Source: DASQFQ01 sp963802905
GTDB lineage: Bacteria; Actinomycetota; Thermoleophilia; Solirubrobacterales; Solirubrobacteraceae
Length of the DNA stretch: 64,000 nucleotides
Reading direction: 5' to 3'
NCBI GenBank assembly: GCA_963802905.1
Contig: CAWDKH010000019.1
Span: forward strand, 372,001 to 436,000
A program made the position numbers and the translations under genes. A model generated the notes under the pieces. That model was not told the origin of the DNA. It did not search any database and saw nothing but the letters and a program-made list of their open reading frames with translations. Positions 1 through 7,283 of the stretch are shown here, one piece after another (within the stretch, counting starts at the first letter, position 1; the number at the start of each line of letters is the position of its first letter).

Positions 1-625
1 CGGCGACGATGCGGTTGGACTCGAGCGACTCGAGCAGCGTGCGGAGGCGCTCGCGGGCGGCGCTGACGGCGCGGCCGTCGCCCGATCCCTGGGGGACGAC
101 CACGATGAAGCGGTGCGGCCCCTCCTCGTTGAGCTTCTCGAGGTGCTGGACGAGCTCCCCGCCCGCGGCGGTCTGGTTGGCCAGCACGAGCGTGACGTCG
201 AACGGCAGGCCCTCGGAGTCGACGTCGACCACGATGTGCTTGACCGGCAGCCCGGTCTCGTTCTCGAGCCGCTCGGGCAGGTCGCGCCGCAGCCAGCCCG
301 AGGTCACGGCGGGCAGCGTCGAGATGATGATCTCGTCGATCCCGTGGGCGCCGATCGCGTCGGTGGCAGCGTTGAACGGATCGGCGTCGCCGACCTCGCC
401 CGTGCCCTCGATGCCCTCCTCGCGCATGAACGCGAGGGCGAGATCGACGCGCACCTGGGCGGAGTCGCGCACCGCCTCGTCATAGATGACGTTGCCGTGG
501 CGCGGGCGGCTCTGTGGGACGACGACGTAGAAGCGCGCGTCGCCCTGCTTGTGGCGGTCGCGGATGGCGTCGAGCAGCTCGCGGCCGCCGATCGTCTCGT
601 TGGCGAGGACGAGGACGTTGGCCAT
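1..625 (-). CDS. tandem universal-stress-like protein, 3' end beyond the window
   Basis: Open frame of 208 codons from ATG at 625 to the left edge, so the C-terminus is missing. Two alpha/beta repeats are visible: residues 1-40 (MANVLVLANETIGG, then FYVVVPQSRP) and again from about residue 143 (VTLVLANQTAAGGEL, then FIVVVPQG), joined by a segment with STLPAVTSGWLRRDLP. This is the pattern of actinobacterial UspA-like proteins of unknown ligand. The start shares one base with the stop of the oxidase subunit I gene (TGATG), implying translational coupling and a role linked to respiration or redox stress. The family level is fairly secure; the function is not known. Confidence 0.7.
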   Translation of the reverse strand, partial: MANVLVLANETIGGRELLDAIRDRHKQGDARFYVVVPQSRPRHGNVIYDEAVRDSAQVRVDLALAFMREEGIEGTGEVGDADPFNAATDAIGAHGIDEIIISTLPAVTSGWLRRDLPERLENETGLPVKHIVVDVDSEGLPFDVTLVLANQTAAGGELVQHLEKLNEEGPHRFIVVVPQGSGDGRAVSAARERLRTLLESLESNRIVA

Positions 626-2571
626 CACTCGTCGCTCCTGCTGCCGGACTCGGACTCACCGGCCGGCACCGCTTGTGGCTCGGCTGGTCGCTCCTCCTCG
701 GAGGGCCGGAAGATGCCGTGCACCGCGCCGGGGACGCCGTACTCGTAGGGCCCGCCGACCACGGTCGGGACGTTGTCGAAGTTGAAGATCGGCGGCGGTG
801 AGGAGACCTGCCACTCGAGCGTGAGCGAGCGCCACGGGTTGGACTCGGCGCGCGCGCCGCCCTTCCACGAGGAGACCATGTTGTAGACGAAGATCAGCGT
901 CGAAAGCCCGAGCCCGAAGCTCGCGATCGAGATGAACAGGTTCCAGCCCGCGAACTGCTCCGGGTAGTCGGCGACGCGCCGCGGCATGCCCTGCACGCCG
1001 ATCACGTGCATCGGGCCGAAGGTCAGGTTGAAGCCGATGAAGGTCAGCCAGAAGTGGATCTTGCCCAGCGTCTCGTCGTACATTCGGCCCGTCATCTTCG
1101 GGAACCAGAAGTAGACGCCGGCGTAGATCGTGAACAGCGAGCCGCCGAACAGCACGTAGTGGATGTGGGCGACGATGAAGTAGGTGTCGGAGACGTGGAT
1201 GGTCAGCGGCACCATCGCGAGCATCACGCCCGAGATCCCGCCGAGCGTGAACATCGTCAGGAAGCCGAGCACGAACAGCATCGGCGTGTCGAGGTGCAGC
1301 ACCCCTCGCCACAGCGTGGCCAGCCAGGAGAAGATCTTGATCCCCGTCGGGACGGCGATGATCGCGGTGGTGACCATCATCGGGATGCGAATCCAGCTCT
1401 GCATGCCCGAGACGAACATGTGGTGCGCCCAGACGGTGAAGCCGAGCAACACGATCGCCAGCAGCGAGAAGGCCATCATCCGGTAGCCGAAGATCGGCTT
1501 GCGCGACTTCACGGACAGGACCTCGGACACGATCCCGAAGCCCGGCAACATCATGATGTAGACGGCCGGGTGGGAGTAGAACCAGAAGACGTGCTGATAC
1601 ATGAGCACGTCGCCGCCCTTCTCCCAGTTGAAGAAGTTGAAGTGCAGCGCGTAGTCGAGCAGGACGAAGAACTGCGAGGCGGCGACGAACGGGGTGGCGA
1701 TGACGACCAGCAGCGAGGTCGAGAAGTTCGCCCACACCAGCAGCGGCATGCGCCAGAAGCTCATTCCGGGCGCACGCATAGTGATGATCGTCACGAGGAA
1801 GTTCAGCGCCGTGGCGATCGATGACGCGCCCGCGAACTGCACACCGATGGTGAAGAAGAGCTGGCCGATCGGTACATCGGTCGAGAGCGGCGCGTAGGCC
1901 GTCCAGCCGGTGGCGAACGAGCCGCCGGGGGCGAGGAACGACGCGGTCATCATCAGGCCGCCCAGCGGGAGCATCCAGAACGACAGCGCGTTCAGGCGCG
2001 GGAACGCCATGTCCGGCGCGCCGATCATCAGCGGCAGGACGAAGTTCGCCAAGCCCGCGAACACGGGGATGATGAACAGGAAGATCATCAGCGACGCGTG
2101 GACGCTGAAGAGCCCGTTGTAGGCGTTGGCGTCGACGAACTGCGAGCCCGGCGCGGCGAGCTCCGCGCGCACCAGCATCGCCAGCAGGCCGCCGACCAGC
2201 ATGAAGAAGAACGAGGTGACGACGTACTGGATGCCGATCACCTTGTGGTCGGTGTTCACGCGGAAGTAGTCCTTCCACGAGTGCGCGCCGTGCGAGGAGT
2301 GGTCCTCGGGCCGCGTCGGCTTGCCGGCTGCCCAGTAGAACCAGTAGTCGAAGGCGCCGAGGCCGACGAGGAAGAACAGCGGCGAGGCGATCAGCCCGAC
2401 GGTGAGGACGGCGTTCTGGAACTTCTCGTCCCAGCCGTCGACGCCGTCGAACGGGTTCGAGAAGCCGTAGGCGAGGCGGATGATCGTGATCAGCACGAAC
2501 GCGAACAGCACGCCGAGCACGGTGAACTCACCCGCGCGGATCAGCCCTGGTGCTCGCATCTTCGCCGCCAT
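625..2571 (-). CDS. ctaD: cytochrome c oxidase subunit I, A2-type (caa3 oxidase)
   Basis: Catalytic haem-copper subunit that reduces O2 to water and pumps protons, an integral membrane protein of 648 aa. It has an extra two-helix N-terminal extension before the core. The copper/haem motif reads YSHPAVY, so the Glu of the A1 motif GHPEVY is absent while the cross-linking Tyr is kept; this defines type A2. WAHHMF, VPTGIKIFSW (K-channel Lys) and HIHY are also present. Start chosen at MAAKMRAPG; an upstream in-frame start at 2607 would lie inside the previous gene. It lies just downstream of the cytochrome c-fused subunit II and is probably co-transcribed with it. No subunit III gene is seen in the window. 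Confidence 0.96.
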   Translation of the reverse strand: MAAKMRAPGLIRAGEFTVLGVLFAFVLITIIRLAYGFSNPFDGVDGWDEKFQNAVLTVGLIASPLFFLVGLGAFDYWFYWAAGKPTRPEDHSSHGAHSWKDYFRVNTDHKVIGIQYVVTSFFFMLVGGLLAMLVRAELAAPGSQFVDANAYNGLFSVHASLMIFLFIIPVFAGLANFVLPLMIGAPDMAFPRLNALSFWMLPLGGLMMTASFLAPGGSFATGWTAYAPLSTDVPIGQLFFTIGVQFAGASSIATALNFLVTIITMRAPGMSFWRMPLLVWANFSTSLLVVIATPFVAASQFFVLLDYALHFNFFNWEKGGDVLMYQHVFWFYSHPAVYIMMLPGFGIVSEVLSVKSRKPIFGYRMMAFSLLAIVLLGFTVWAHHMFVSGMQSWIRIPMMVTTAIIAVPTGIKIFSWLATLWRGVLHLDTPMLFVLGFLTMFTLGGISGVMLAMVPLTIHVSDTYFIVAHIHYVLFGGSLFTIYAGVYFWFPKMTGRMYDETLGKIHFWLTFIGFNLTFGPMHVIGVQGMPRRVADYPEQFAGWNLFISIASFGLGLSTLIFVYNMVSSWKGGARAESNPWRSLTLEWQVSSPPPIFNFDNVPTVVGGPYEYGVPGAVHGIFRPSEEERPAEPQAVPAGESESGSRSDE

Positions 2572-2584
2572 CAGCCTCCTCTCC

Positions 2585-3655
2585 TCACTTGCTCGCGACC
2601 TGCACAAGGTAATCGGTCAACGCCTTGATCTCTTCCGGCTGGAGGGTGTCCTTGTAGTTCGTCGGCATGATCCCATCCTGGAAGCCCTGGGCGACGTCGG
2701 CCCCCGGGCTCTCGATCGACTCCTGGATGAAGGCCGCGTCCTTGCCCTTGAGGAACTTGTTGAGGTCCGGGCCGATGGTGGCGGTTGTGCCGGCGTCGGC
2801 GAGCGTGTGGCAGGAGCCGCAGGCGGGGGAGGCGCCGCTGGTGAAGAGCGCCTTGCCGTCGGGCGCCGCGCCGCCGCCGCCGCCAGCACCGCCACCGGCC
2901 TCCTCGCCGCCGCCACCGGCCGCCTGCTGCTTCTTGCCCTCCAGCCACTTGTCGAAGGCGCCCTGAGAGACCACGTGGGCGCTCTGGCGCATCACCGAGT
3001 GCCCGAGGCCGCACAGCTCCGCGCAGACGACGGGGAACGTGCCGGTCTTGACCGGCTTGATCCGGAAGTGGGTGGTGATGCCGGGCACGGCGTCGATCTT
3101 CTGACGGAAGGCCGGGACCCAGAAGTCGTGCAGGACGTCCTTGGACTGGATGCTGAAGTTGACCTGCTTGCCCTCCGGCAGGTAGAGCTGGGGGGAGGCG
3201 ATCTCCTTGCCGCCGTCACCGCGGTAGAAGAAGGTCCAGGTGAACTGCTCGCCGACGACGCGGACCTTCATCTCGCTCGCCTCGGCCTCCTCGATGTCCT
3301 GCAGGACGACGTAGGCGTACGAGCAGAGGGCGACGAGGATGATCGCCGGGATCGCGGTCCAGATCACTTCGAGCCGCGTGTTGCCGTGGATCGGCGGGCC
3401 GTCCTTGAGCTCCTCGCCCGGCCGCATGCGGAACCTCCACACCGAGTAGAGGACGACCGTCTCGACGAGGACGAAGATCGGCACGGAGACGATCATGAGG
3501 ACGTCCCACAGCGTGTCGATGTCCTTGGCCTCCTCCGAGGCAGCCACCGGGAACCAGTTGATCCACAGCCCGAGGGCGATGCCGCAGGCCGATGTGATGG
3601 CCCCGATCGCCAGCAGCGGCAGAAGGTGGCTGCGACCTGACTTCTCCTCGCCCAT
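2585..3655 (-). CDS. ctaC: cytochrome c oxidase subunit II with fused cytochrome c domain (caa3)
   Basis: 356 aa. Two N-terminal transmembrane helices (about 13-35 and 55-75) are followed by a CuA cupredoxin domain with HDFWVP and CAELCGLGH ligands. A Gly-rich linker (about 245-265) then leads to a class-I cytochrome c domain with CGSCH and a distal Met (GIMPTNY). It receives electrons through the fused haem c and passes them via CuA to subunit I. Fusion to cytochrome c identifies a caa3-type enzyme. A TAGGAT hexamer at 3665-3670 on this strand, about 10 bases before the ATG, could be a -10 element with an almost leaderless transcript. Confidence 0.96.
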   Translation of the reverse strand: MGEEKSGRSHLLPLLAIGAITSACGIALGLWINWFPVAASEEAKDIDTLWDVLMIVSVPIFVLVETVVLYSVWRFRMRPGEELKDGPPIHGNTRLEVIWTAIPAIILVALCSYAYVVLQDIEEAEASEMKVRVVGEQFTWTFFYRGDGGKEIASPQLYLPEGKQVNFSIQSKDVLHDFWVPAFRQKIDAVPGITTHFRIKPVKTGTFPVVCAELCGLGHSVMRQSAHVVSQGAFDKWLEGKKQQAAGGGGEEAGGGAGGGGGAAPDGKALFTSGASPACGSCHTLADAGTTATIGPDLNKFLKGKDAAFIQESIESPGADVAQGFQDGIMPTNYKDTLQPEEIKALTDYLVQVASK

Positions 3656-3677
3656 GCGGGCGGCATCCTATGCGACC

Positions 3678-3704
3678 AGAGCGGCGGAGGGCTCGCCCCG
3701 CCGC
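3678..3704 (-). terminator. GC-rich hairpin between the AraC-type gene and ctaC
   Basis: A nearly perfect stem (CGGCGG-A-GGGC, TC loop, GCCC-C-GCCGCCG) follows the stop of the regulator gene on the same strand. There is no T-run, so it may be a non-canonical terminator or a leader hairpin of the oxidase transcript. Confidence 0.4.
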
Positions 3705-3711
3705 CGTGCGG

Positions 3712-4095
3712 CTAGGCGGCGCGCTGCAGGCCGCTGTCCGCGCTCCGTCCGCTGGAGCGGAACGCGGAGGGGGCGAGGCCCTGATAGCGGCGGAATGCCT
3801 TGGCGAACTGGGCCGGTTGGCGGTAGCCGACACGGCGCGCAACCTCGCGGACGGTCATGCCACGGCGGGCGAGCAGCTCGGCCGCACGCTGCATGCGCAC
3901 GCGCGTCAGGTGCTCGCGGAACGTGGTGTGGCCGATCTCGGCGTAGGCGCGCTGGAGCTGGCGTCGCGAGGACGCCACGCGGCGGGCGATGTCATCGAGT
4001 GAGAGGTCCGTCGCGTACTCCTGCTCGACGATCGCGCAGGCGTCCTCGAACAGGCTCGTGCGGAGGCGGACGGTGGCGGGGCGTTGAATAGGCAC
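3712..4095 (-). CDS. AraC-family helix-turn-helix regulator (DNA-binding domain only)
   Basis: About 127 aa from a GTG at 4095. The whole product is an AraC-type double HTH: first helix region LSLDDIARRVASSRRQLQR, second MTVREVARRVGYRQPAQFAK, ending in the typical FRRYQGLAPSAFR. There is no N-terminal sensor domain, so the effector is unknown. The open frame extends upstream to 4266, but that part reads through a palindromic repeat and is unlikely to be translated. It sits upstream of the caa3 genes on the same strand, making it a candidate regulator of them by position only. Confidence 0.8.
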   Translation of the reverse strand: MPIQRPATVRLRTSLFEDACAIVEQEYATDLSLDDIARRVASSRRQLQRAYAEIGHTTFREHLTRVRMQRAAELLARRGMTVREVARRVGYRQPAQFAKAFRRYQGLAPSAFRSSGRSADSGLQRAA

Positions 4096-4173
4096 ACCTG
4101 CAATACGCTCGAACGCGCCAAGTGGATGACCTCTGGGGCTTGACCGCGGTCCGATTTGGCACGTAGCCGCTCT

Positions 4174-4239
4174 AAGGGGTCTGACCCCCCAAACCGCGCG
4201 GCAACAGCCTGCCGCGGCAACGAGGGGGTCAGACCCCTT
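4174..4239. repeat. REPIN-like palindromic repeat
   Basis: Two perfect 16-bp inverted arms, AAGGGGTCTGACCCCC (4174-4189) and its reverse complement (4224-4239), are separated by 34 bp. Each arm is itself a near palindrome (GGGGTC-T-GACCCC). This is the architecture of paired REP sequences mobilised by RAYT transposases; no transposase is in the window. Confidence 0.7.
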
Positions 4240-4291
4240 CGGGTAGCATTGCGGCAATCGTTGCAAGCGCTGGGAACGGGGAGAGGGTCAG

Positions 4292-4711
4292 ATGCAGGTG
4301 CGGGATGGCATGAGCACGATGGTGCTGACGGTGGGGCCCAACCACACGTTGCGCCAGGCGGCGCACGCCATGGCGGACCGCCGCGTCGGCGCCGCCGTCG
4401 TCATGGACCCCGAGGCCCCGGGCCTGGGCATCCTCACGGAGCGCGACATCCTGCTCTCGATCGGCGAGGGCCAGGACCCCGACACCGAGATCGTGGCCAA
4501 CCACCTCACCGCCGAGCTCGTGTTCGCCGCCCCCGACTGGTCACTGGAACAGGGCGCCGCGGCGATGGTGCGAGGCGGCTTCCGCCACCTCATCGTCATC
4601 GACGAGGGCGAGGCGGCCGGCGTCCTGTCCGTGCGCGACATCGTGCGCTGCTGGACTGATGACGGCGCGAGCTGTGAGGTGCCGCAGTCGCCGATGGTGG
4701 CGTCGGGCTAG
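4292..4711 (+). CDS. CBS-domain pair protein
   Basis: 139 aa, almost entirely two tandem CBS motifs (residues about 3-60 and 70-125). The repeats show the usual pattern of VGAAVVMD then GILTERDIL, and HLIVIDEGE then GVLSVRDIV. Such stand-alone proteins bind adenine nucleotides or act as redox/energy sensors; no partner enzyme is fused here. The start at 4292 is supported by a GGGGAGAGGG ribosome site. The gene stands alone on the plus strand between minus-strand regulators. Confidence 0.9.
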   Translation: MQVRDGMSTMVLTVGPNHTLRQAAHAMADRRVGAAVVMDPEAPGLGILTERDILLSIGEGQDPDTEIVANHLTAELVFAAPDWSLEQGAAAMVRGGFRHLIVIDEGEAAGVLSVRDIVRCWTDDGASCEVPQSPMVASG

Positions 4712-4734
4712 GTGCTCCGGCAGGACCGCCGCAC

Positions 4735-4924
4735 GTCAACGGCGGCTGGGTAGGCAAGCGGTTCGAACTGCCGCGGCGGCCAAGGTTGCTGAGTTGAGCA
4801 CCGTATAGGTGCCAAAGTCAGCGATCTTGGCCAAGGTTGCGAAGTTGACCACCGTATAGGGGGCAAACCTCGCTACTTTGCCGCCGCCCCCACCCGAACC
4901 CTCCCCTCAATGCCCGCCGTTGAC
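4735..4924. repeat. intergenic repeat element, copy A (190 bp)
   Basis: Bounded by GTCAACGGCGGCTGGGTAGG on the left and CCCGCCGTTGAC on the right, an imperfect inverted pair also found near 42.2, 43.7 and 53.4 kb. Next to the left end, AAGCGGTTCG and TGCCGCGGCGG recur in copy C. The interior is a tandem repeat, listed separately. It fills the gap between two convergent stop codons. No coding signal is seen inside. Confidence 0.75.
4778..4879. repeat. two-unit 51-bp direct tandem repeat inside copy A
   Basis: Units 4778-4828 and 4829-4879 both begin GGCCAAGGTTGC and share CACCGTATAGG. The first unit forms the hairpin GCACC-GTATA-GGTGC; the second has the same loop with an imperfect stem. The units differ at several positions and only two exist. 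Confidence 0.75.
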
Positions 4925-4948
4925 CTTCGCTGGTCAAGCCACGGACGC

Positions 4949-5569
4949 CTACGGCAAATACCGAACCGCCACCACCAACGCATCATCCGACCCGCGCGAG
5001 TGCGACGCGAGCACTCGCCGGGCCTGCTCGGCCGCCTGCACGCCCGGCTGCAGCGACGAGCCGAAGTCGGCGGCGATCCCGTCGGTGGCCAGCACGAGGC
5101 AGTCGCCCGGGGCCAGCGTCGTCCGCACGAGCTTGACCGTCGGCAGCGACCAGCCGAGGACGCCGCCGAACAGGGTGGGGGAGTCGACGGCGTCGCCGCG
5201 CTCGCGGTCGGCGCGGACGAGGCGGCCCTCGACGTTGCCGATCCCTGTCCAGGTCAGCTCGGCGCTCTCCAGGTCGAACCACGCGAGCGTCGCCACCACG
5301 CCGCGCGTCGCGCGGAGCGCCTCGTGGCAGCGCTTCAGCGCGATCTCGGGCTGCTCGCCGGCGTAGGCGCGCAGTCGCTCTCCGGCGACCTCGGCGGCGT
5401 CGGCGGCCGCGCCGCCGTGCCCCAGCCCGTCGATCGCCGCGACGAGCGCGCCGCCGTTGTATGGGGCCCAGACCGCGAGGTCGCCCGACCGCTCCTCGCC
5501 GGAGAACGGCTCGCCGGCCTCCCCTCGCTCGAGCGCGGAGGGCCAGGCGTCGTCCTCACACACGCACAC
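4949..5569 (-). CDS. rsbX: PP2C-like serine phosphatase, RsbX-like (stressosome feedback phosphatase)
   Basis: 206 aa single-domain PP2C/SpoIIE-type fold with metal-site motifs AIDGLGHGG (about residue 45) and LATDGIAADF, ending in a DDALVVAV motif. By family and position it would remove phosphate from the RsbS and RsbR STAS proteins and reset the stressosome. Start set at GTG 5569, which overlaps the 3' end of rsbT; GTG 5563 is equally possible. It is the last gene of the rsbRST-X run. It ends 25 bp before repeat copy A and is convergent with the CBS gene. Confidence 0.85.
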   Translation of the reverse strand: MCVCEDDAWPSALERGEAGEPFSGEERSGDLAVWAPYNGGALVAAIDGLGHGGAAADAAEVAGERLRAYAGEQPEIALKRCHEALRATRGVVATLAWFDLESAELTWTGIGNVEGRLVRADRERGDAVDSPTLFGGVLGWSLPTVKLVRTTLAPGDCLVLATDGIAADFGSSLQPGVQAAEQARRVLASHSRGSDDALVVAVRYLP

Positions 5570-5978
5570 CCGCCGCTCGGGACCACATGACGAGCCGGAC
5601 CGTCGTGCCCTGCTTGGGCGCGCTCTCGATCTCGAACTCGTCGACCAGCCGCCGCGCGCCCGGCAGCCCGAGCCCAAGGCCGCCGCCGGTGGTGTAGCCG
5701 TCCTGCAGGGCCCGCTCGATGTCCTCGATCCCCGGCCCGTGGTCGGAGGCGACCACCTCGATGCCCCGGCGGCCGTTGCCGTCGCGGAGGATGCGCAGCA
5801 GCACCTCGCCGCGGGTCGCGTAGGTCGTGATGTTGCGGGCCACCTCGGAGATCGCGGTGGCCAGCAGCGTCTGATCCGTCGAACTCAGCTCGAGCTCGCC
5901 GGCGAGCTCGCGCGCACGCTGGCGCGCGGTCACGACGTCGGCGTCGGACTCGATGGCGATCCGGCTCTCAGCCTCCAC
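5556..5978 (-). CDS. rsbT: RsbT-like serine/threonine kinase of the stressosome
   Basis: 140 aa GHKL ATPase fold with the N box ISEVARNITTYA, G1 motif DHGPGIED and G2 motif GGGLGLGLPGARRL. RsbT kinases phosphorylate RsbS and RsbR, leave the stressosome, and then activate a partner, classically the RsbU phosphatase or another output module. GTG start at 5978 overlaps the end of rsbS by 11 nt; the 3' end overlaps the phosphatase gene. Gene order and domain type agree with a complete RST module. Confidence 0.92.
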   Translation of the reverse strand: MEAESRIAIESDADVVTARQRARELAGELELSSTDQTLLATAISEVARNITTYATRGEVLLRILRDGNGRRGIEVVASDHGPGIEDIERALQDGYTTGGGLGLGLPGARRLVDEFEIESAPKQGTTVRLVMWSRAAGVRV

Positions 5979-6342
5979 CGTCGAGCGGCTCCTTGAGCTG
6001 GTACCGCAACAGCGCCAGGCCCTCCTCGAGGTCGAGCGCCGTCTGCACGTCCTCGAACTGCATGCCGAGCTGGACCATCGCGAACGCCACCTCGGGCTGG
6101 ATCCCGACGATCACCGTCTCGGCGCCACGCAGGCGCGTCATGTGCGCGATCCCGCGCAGCGAACGCGAGACGAACGAATCCATCACGTCGAGCGCGGTGA
6201 CGTCGACGATGATCCCGCGCGAGCGGTGGCGCGTGACCTGGGACATCACGTCCTCGCGCAGCTGCAGGACGTCGGTGTCGGTCAGCGCCGTCTGGATCGA
6301 CGCGATCAGCACCGGGCCCTGCTTGAGGATCGGGACGGCCAA
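5968..6342 (-). CDS. rsbS: RsbS-like STAS antagonist of the stressosome
   Basis: 124 aa single STAS domain. The segment ALDVMDSFVSRSL carries the conserved Asp-Ser of the RsbS phosphorylation site. Family proteins form the stressosome core with RsbR and hold RsbT until phosphorylated. The start is a TTG directly after the rsbR stop (TAG-TTG), so its translation probably depends on that of rsbR. Confidence 0.92.
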   Translation of the reverse strand: MAVPILKQGPVLIASIQTALTDTDVLQLREDVMSQVTRHRSRGIIVDVTALDVMDSFVSRSLRGIAHMTRLRGAETVIVGIQPEVAFAMVQLGMQFEDVQTALDLEEGLALLRYQLKEPLDGGG

Positions 6343-7239
6343 CTAGCGTCCCTCGGGCGCGAGGTAGTCGCCCTGCGAGACCTCGTAGCCGAGCAGGCGC
6401 TCCGCCTCCTCGATACCGCCCTGGAGGTCGCCGACCGCGTTGACCTTCGAGAGGTCGACGCCGAGCGTCACGAGCGTTTGCGCGATGTCCGAGGAGAGGC
6501 CGGTGATGATCACGCTGGCGCCCATCAGCCGCGAGGCCTCGACCGTCTGGACGAGGTGGTTCGCGACCGTCGAGTCGATCGTCGGGACGCCGGTGATGTC
6601 GATCACGACCACCTTGGCGCGGTTCGCGCGGATCCCGCGCAGCAGCTGCTCGGTGAGCTGGCGGGCCCGCTGGCCGTCGAGCACGCCGATGATCGGGAGG
6701 ATCAGCAGTCGCTCGCGGACCTGGAGGACCGGGGTCGACAGCTCCCGGATCGCCTCCTGCTGCTGGCGGATGACGCGCTCGCGCTCGCCGACGAAGTTGC
6801 CCGCCACCGTGTTGGCGATTCGGTTCGCGGCCGGCTCGTAGGCGTCGAGCACGCGGTTCAGGAGCCCGAAGTCCGACTGGTACTTCTCGAACAGCGAGCG
6901 GGCGAGCACGTCGCGCAGCAGCAGCACGATCGAGACGACTTCGTCCACCTCGACGCCACGCGGGATGATGCGCTCGGACAGGTTGCGCGCGTAGTCCTGC
7001 AGGGCCTCGACCGAGCCCGTCTCGAGCACCGCGACGTAGGAGTCGTAGATCGAGGTCGCCTCGGCGAAGATCTCTTCCTGGGTCAGCGCGGTCAGCAGCC
7101 GCGCCTCGGAGATCCGGCGGGCCCACTCCTCGCGCAGCTGCGTCCGGTTCGCACGGAGGTGGGAGACGAGCTCGCGGAGGAGTCCCTCGGTCGCCTCGCC
7201 GTGCCCGTCGGTCGCGGTCGCATCGGGTGTGTCAGCCAT
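6343..7239 (-). CDS. rsbR: RsbR-like stressosome sensor with C-terminal STAS domain
   Basis: 298 aa. Residues about 15-165 are a helical globin-like RsbR N-terminal region. This connects through an RQQQEAIRELSTPVL linker to a STAS domain (about 175-290) with the phospho-site region GVPTIDSTVANHL. It would form the stressosome shell and sense an unknown signal. The start at 7239 is fixed by an excellent AAAGGAGAG site 4-5 bases upstream, stronger than its neighbours', so it may be the main initiation point of the module. Only one RsbR paralogue is present in the window. Confidence 0.93.
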   Translation of the reverse strand: MADTPDATATDGHGEATEGLLRELVSHLRANRTQLREEWARRISEARLLTALTQEEIFAEATSIYDSYVAVLETGSVEALQDYARNLSERIIPRGVEVDEVVSIVLLLRDVLARSLFEKYQSDFGLLNRVLDAYEPAANRIANTVAGNFVGERERVIRQQQEAIRELSTPVLQVRERLLILPIIGVLDGQRARQLTEQLLRGIRANRAKVVVIDITGVPTIDSTVANHLVQTVEASRLMGASVIITGLSSDIAQTLVTLGVDLSKVNAVGDLQGGIEEAERLLGYEVSQGDYLAPEGR

Positions 7240-7283
7240 CGCTCTCCTTTGGGGTGGGATCCGCCGTGGCGGTCGGCAGCATG

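Noticed and set aside
1006..1824. Long plus-strand open frames rich in His/Asp/Glu/Arg opposite ctaD (and similar ones opposite most large genes, such as 9801-11204 and 29415-30830)
   Set aside because: They mirror well-supported genes on the other strand and lack family motifs. High GC3 creates such shadows.
4778..4879. CRISPR array
   Set aside because: Only two imperfect units without unique spacers, and no cas genes in the window.
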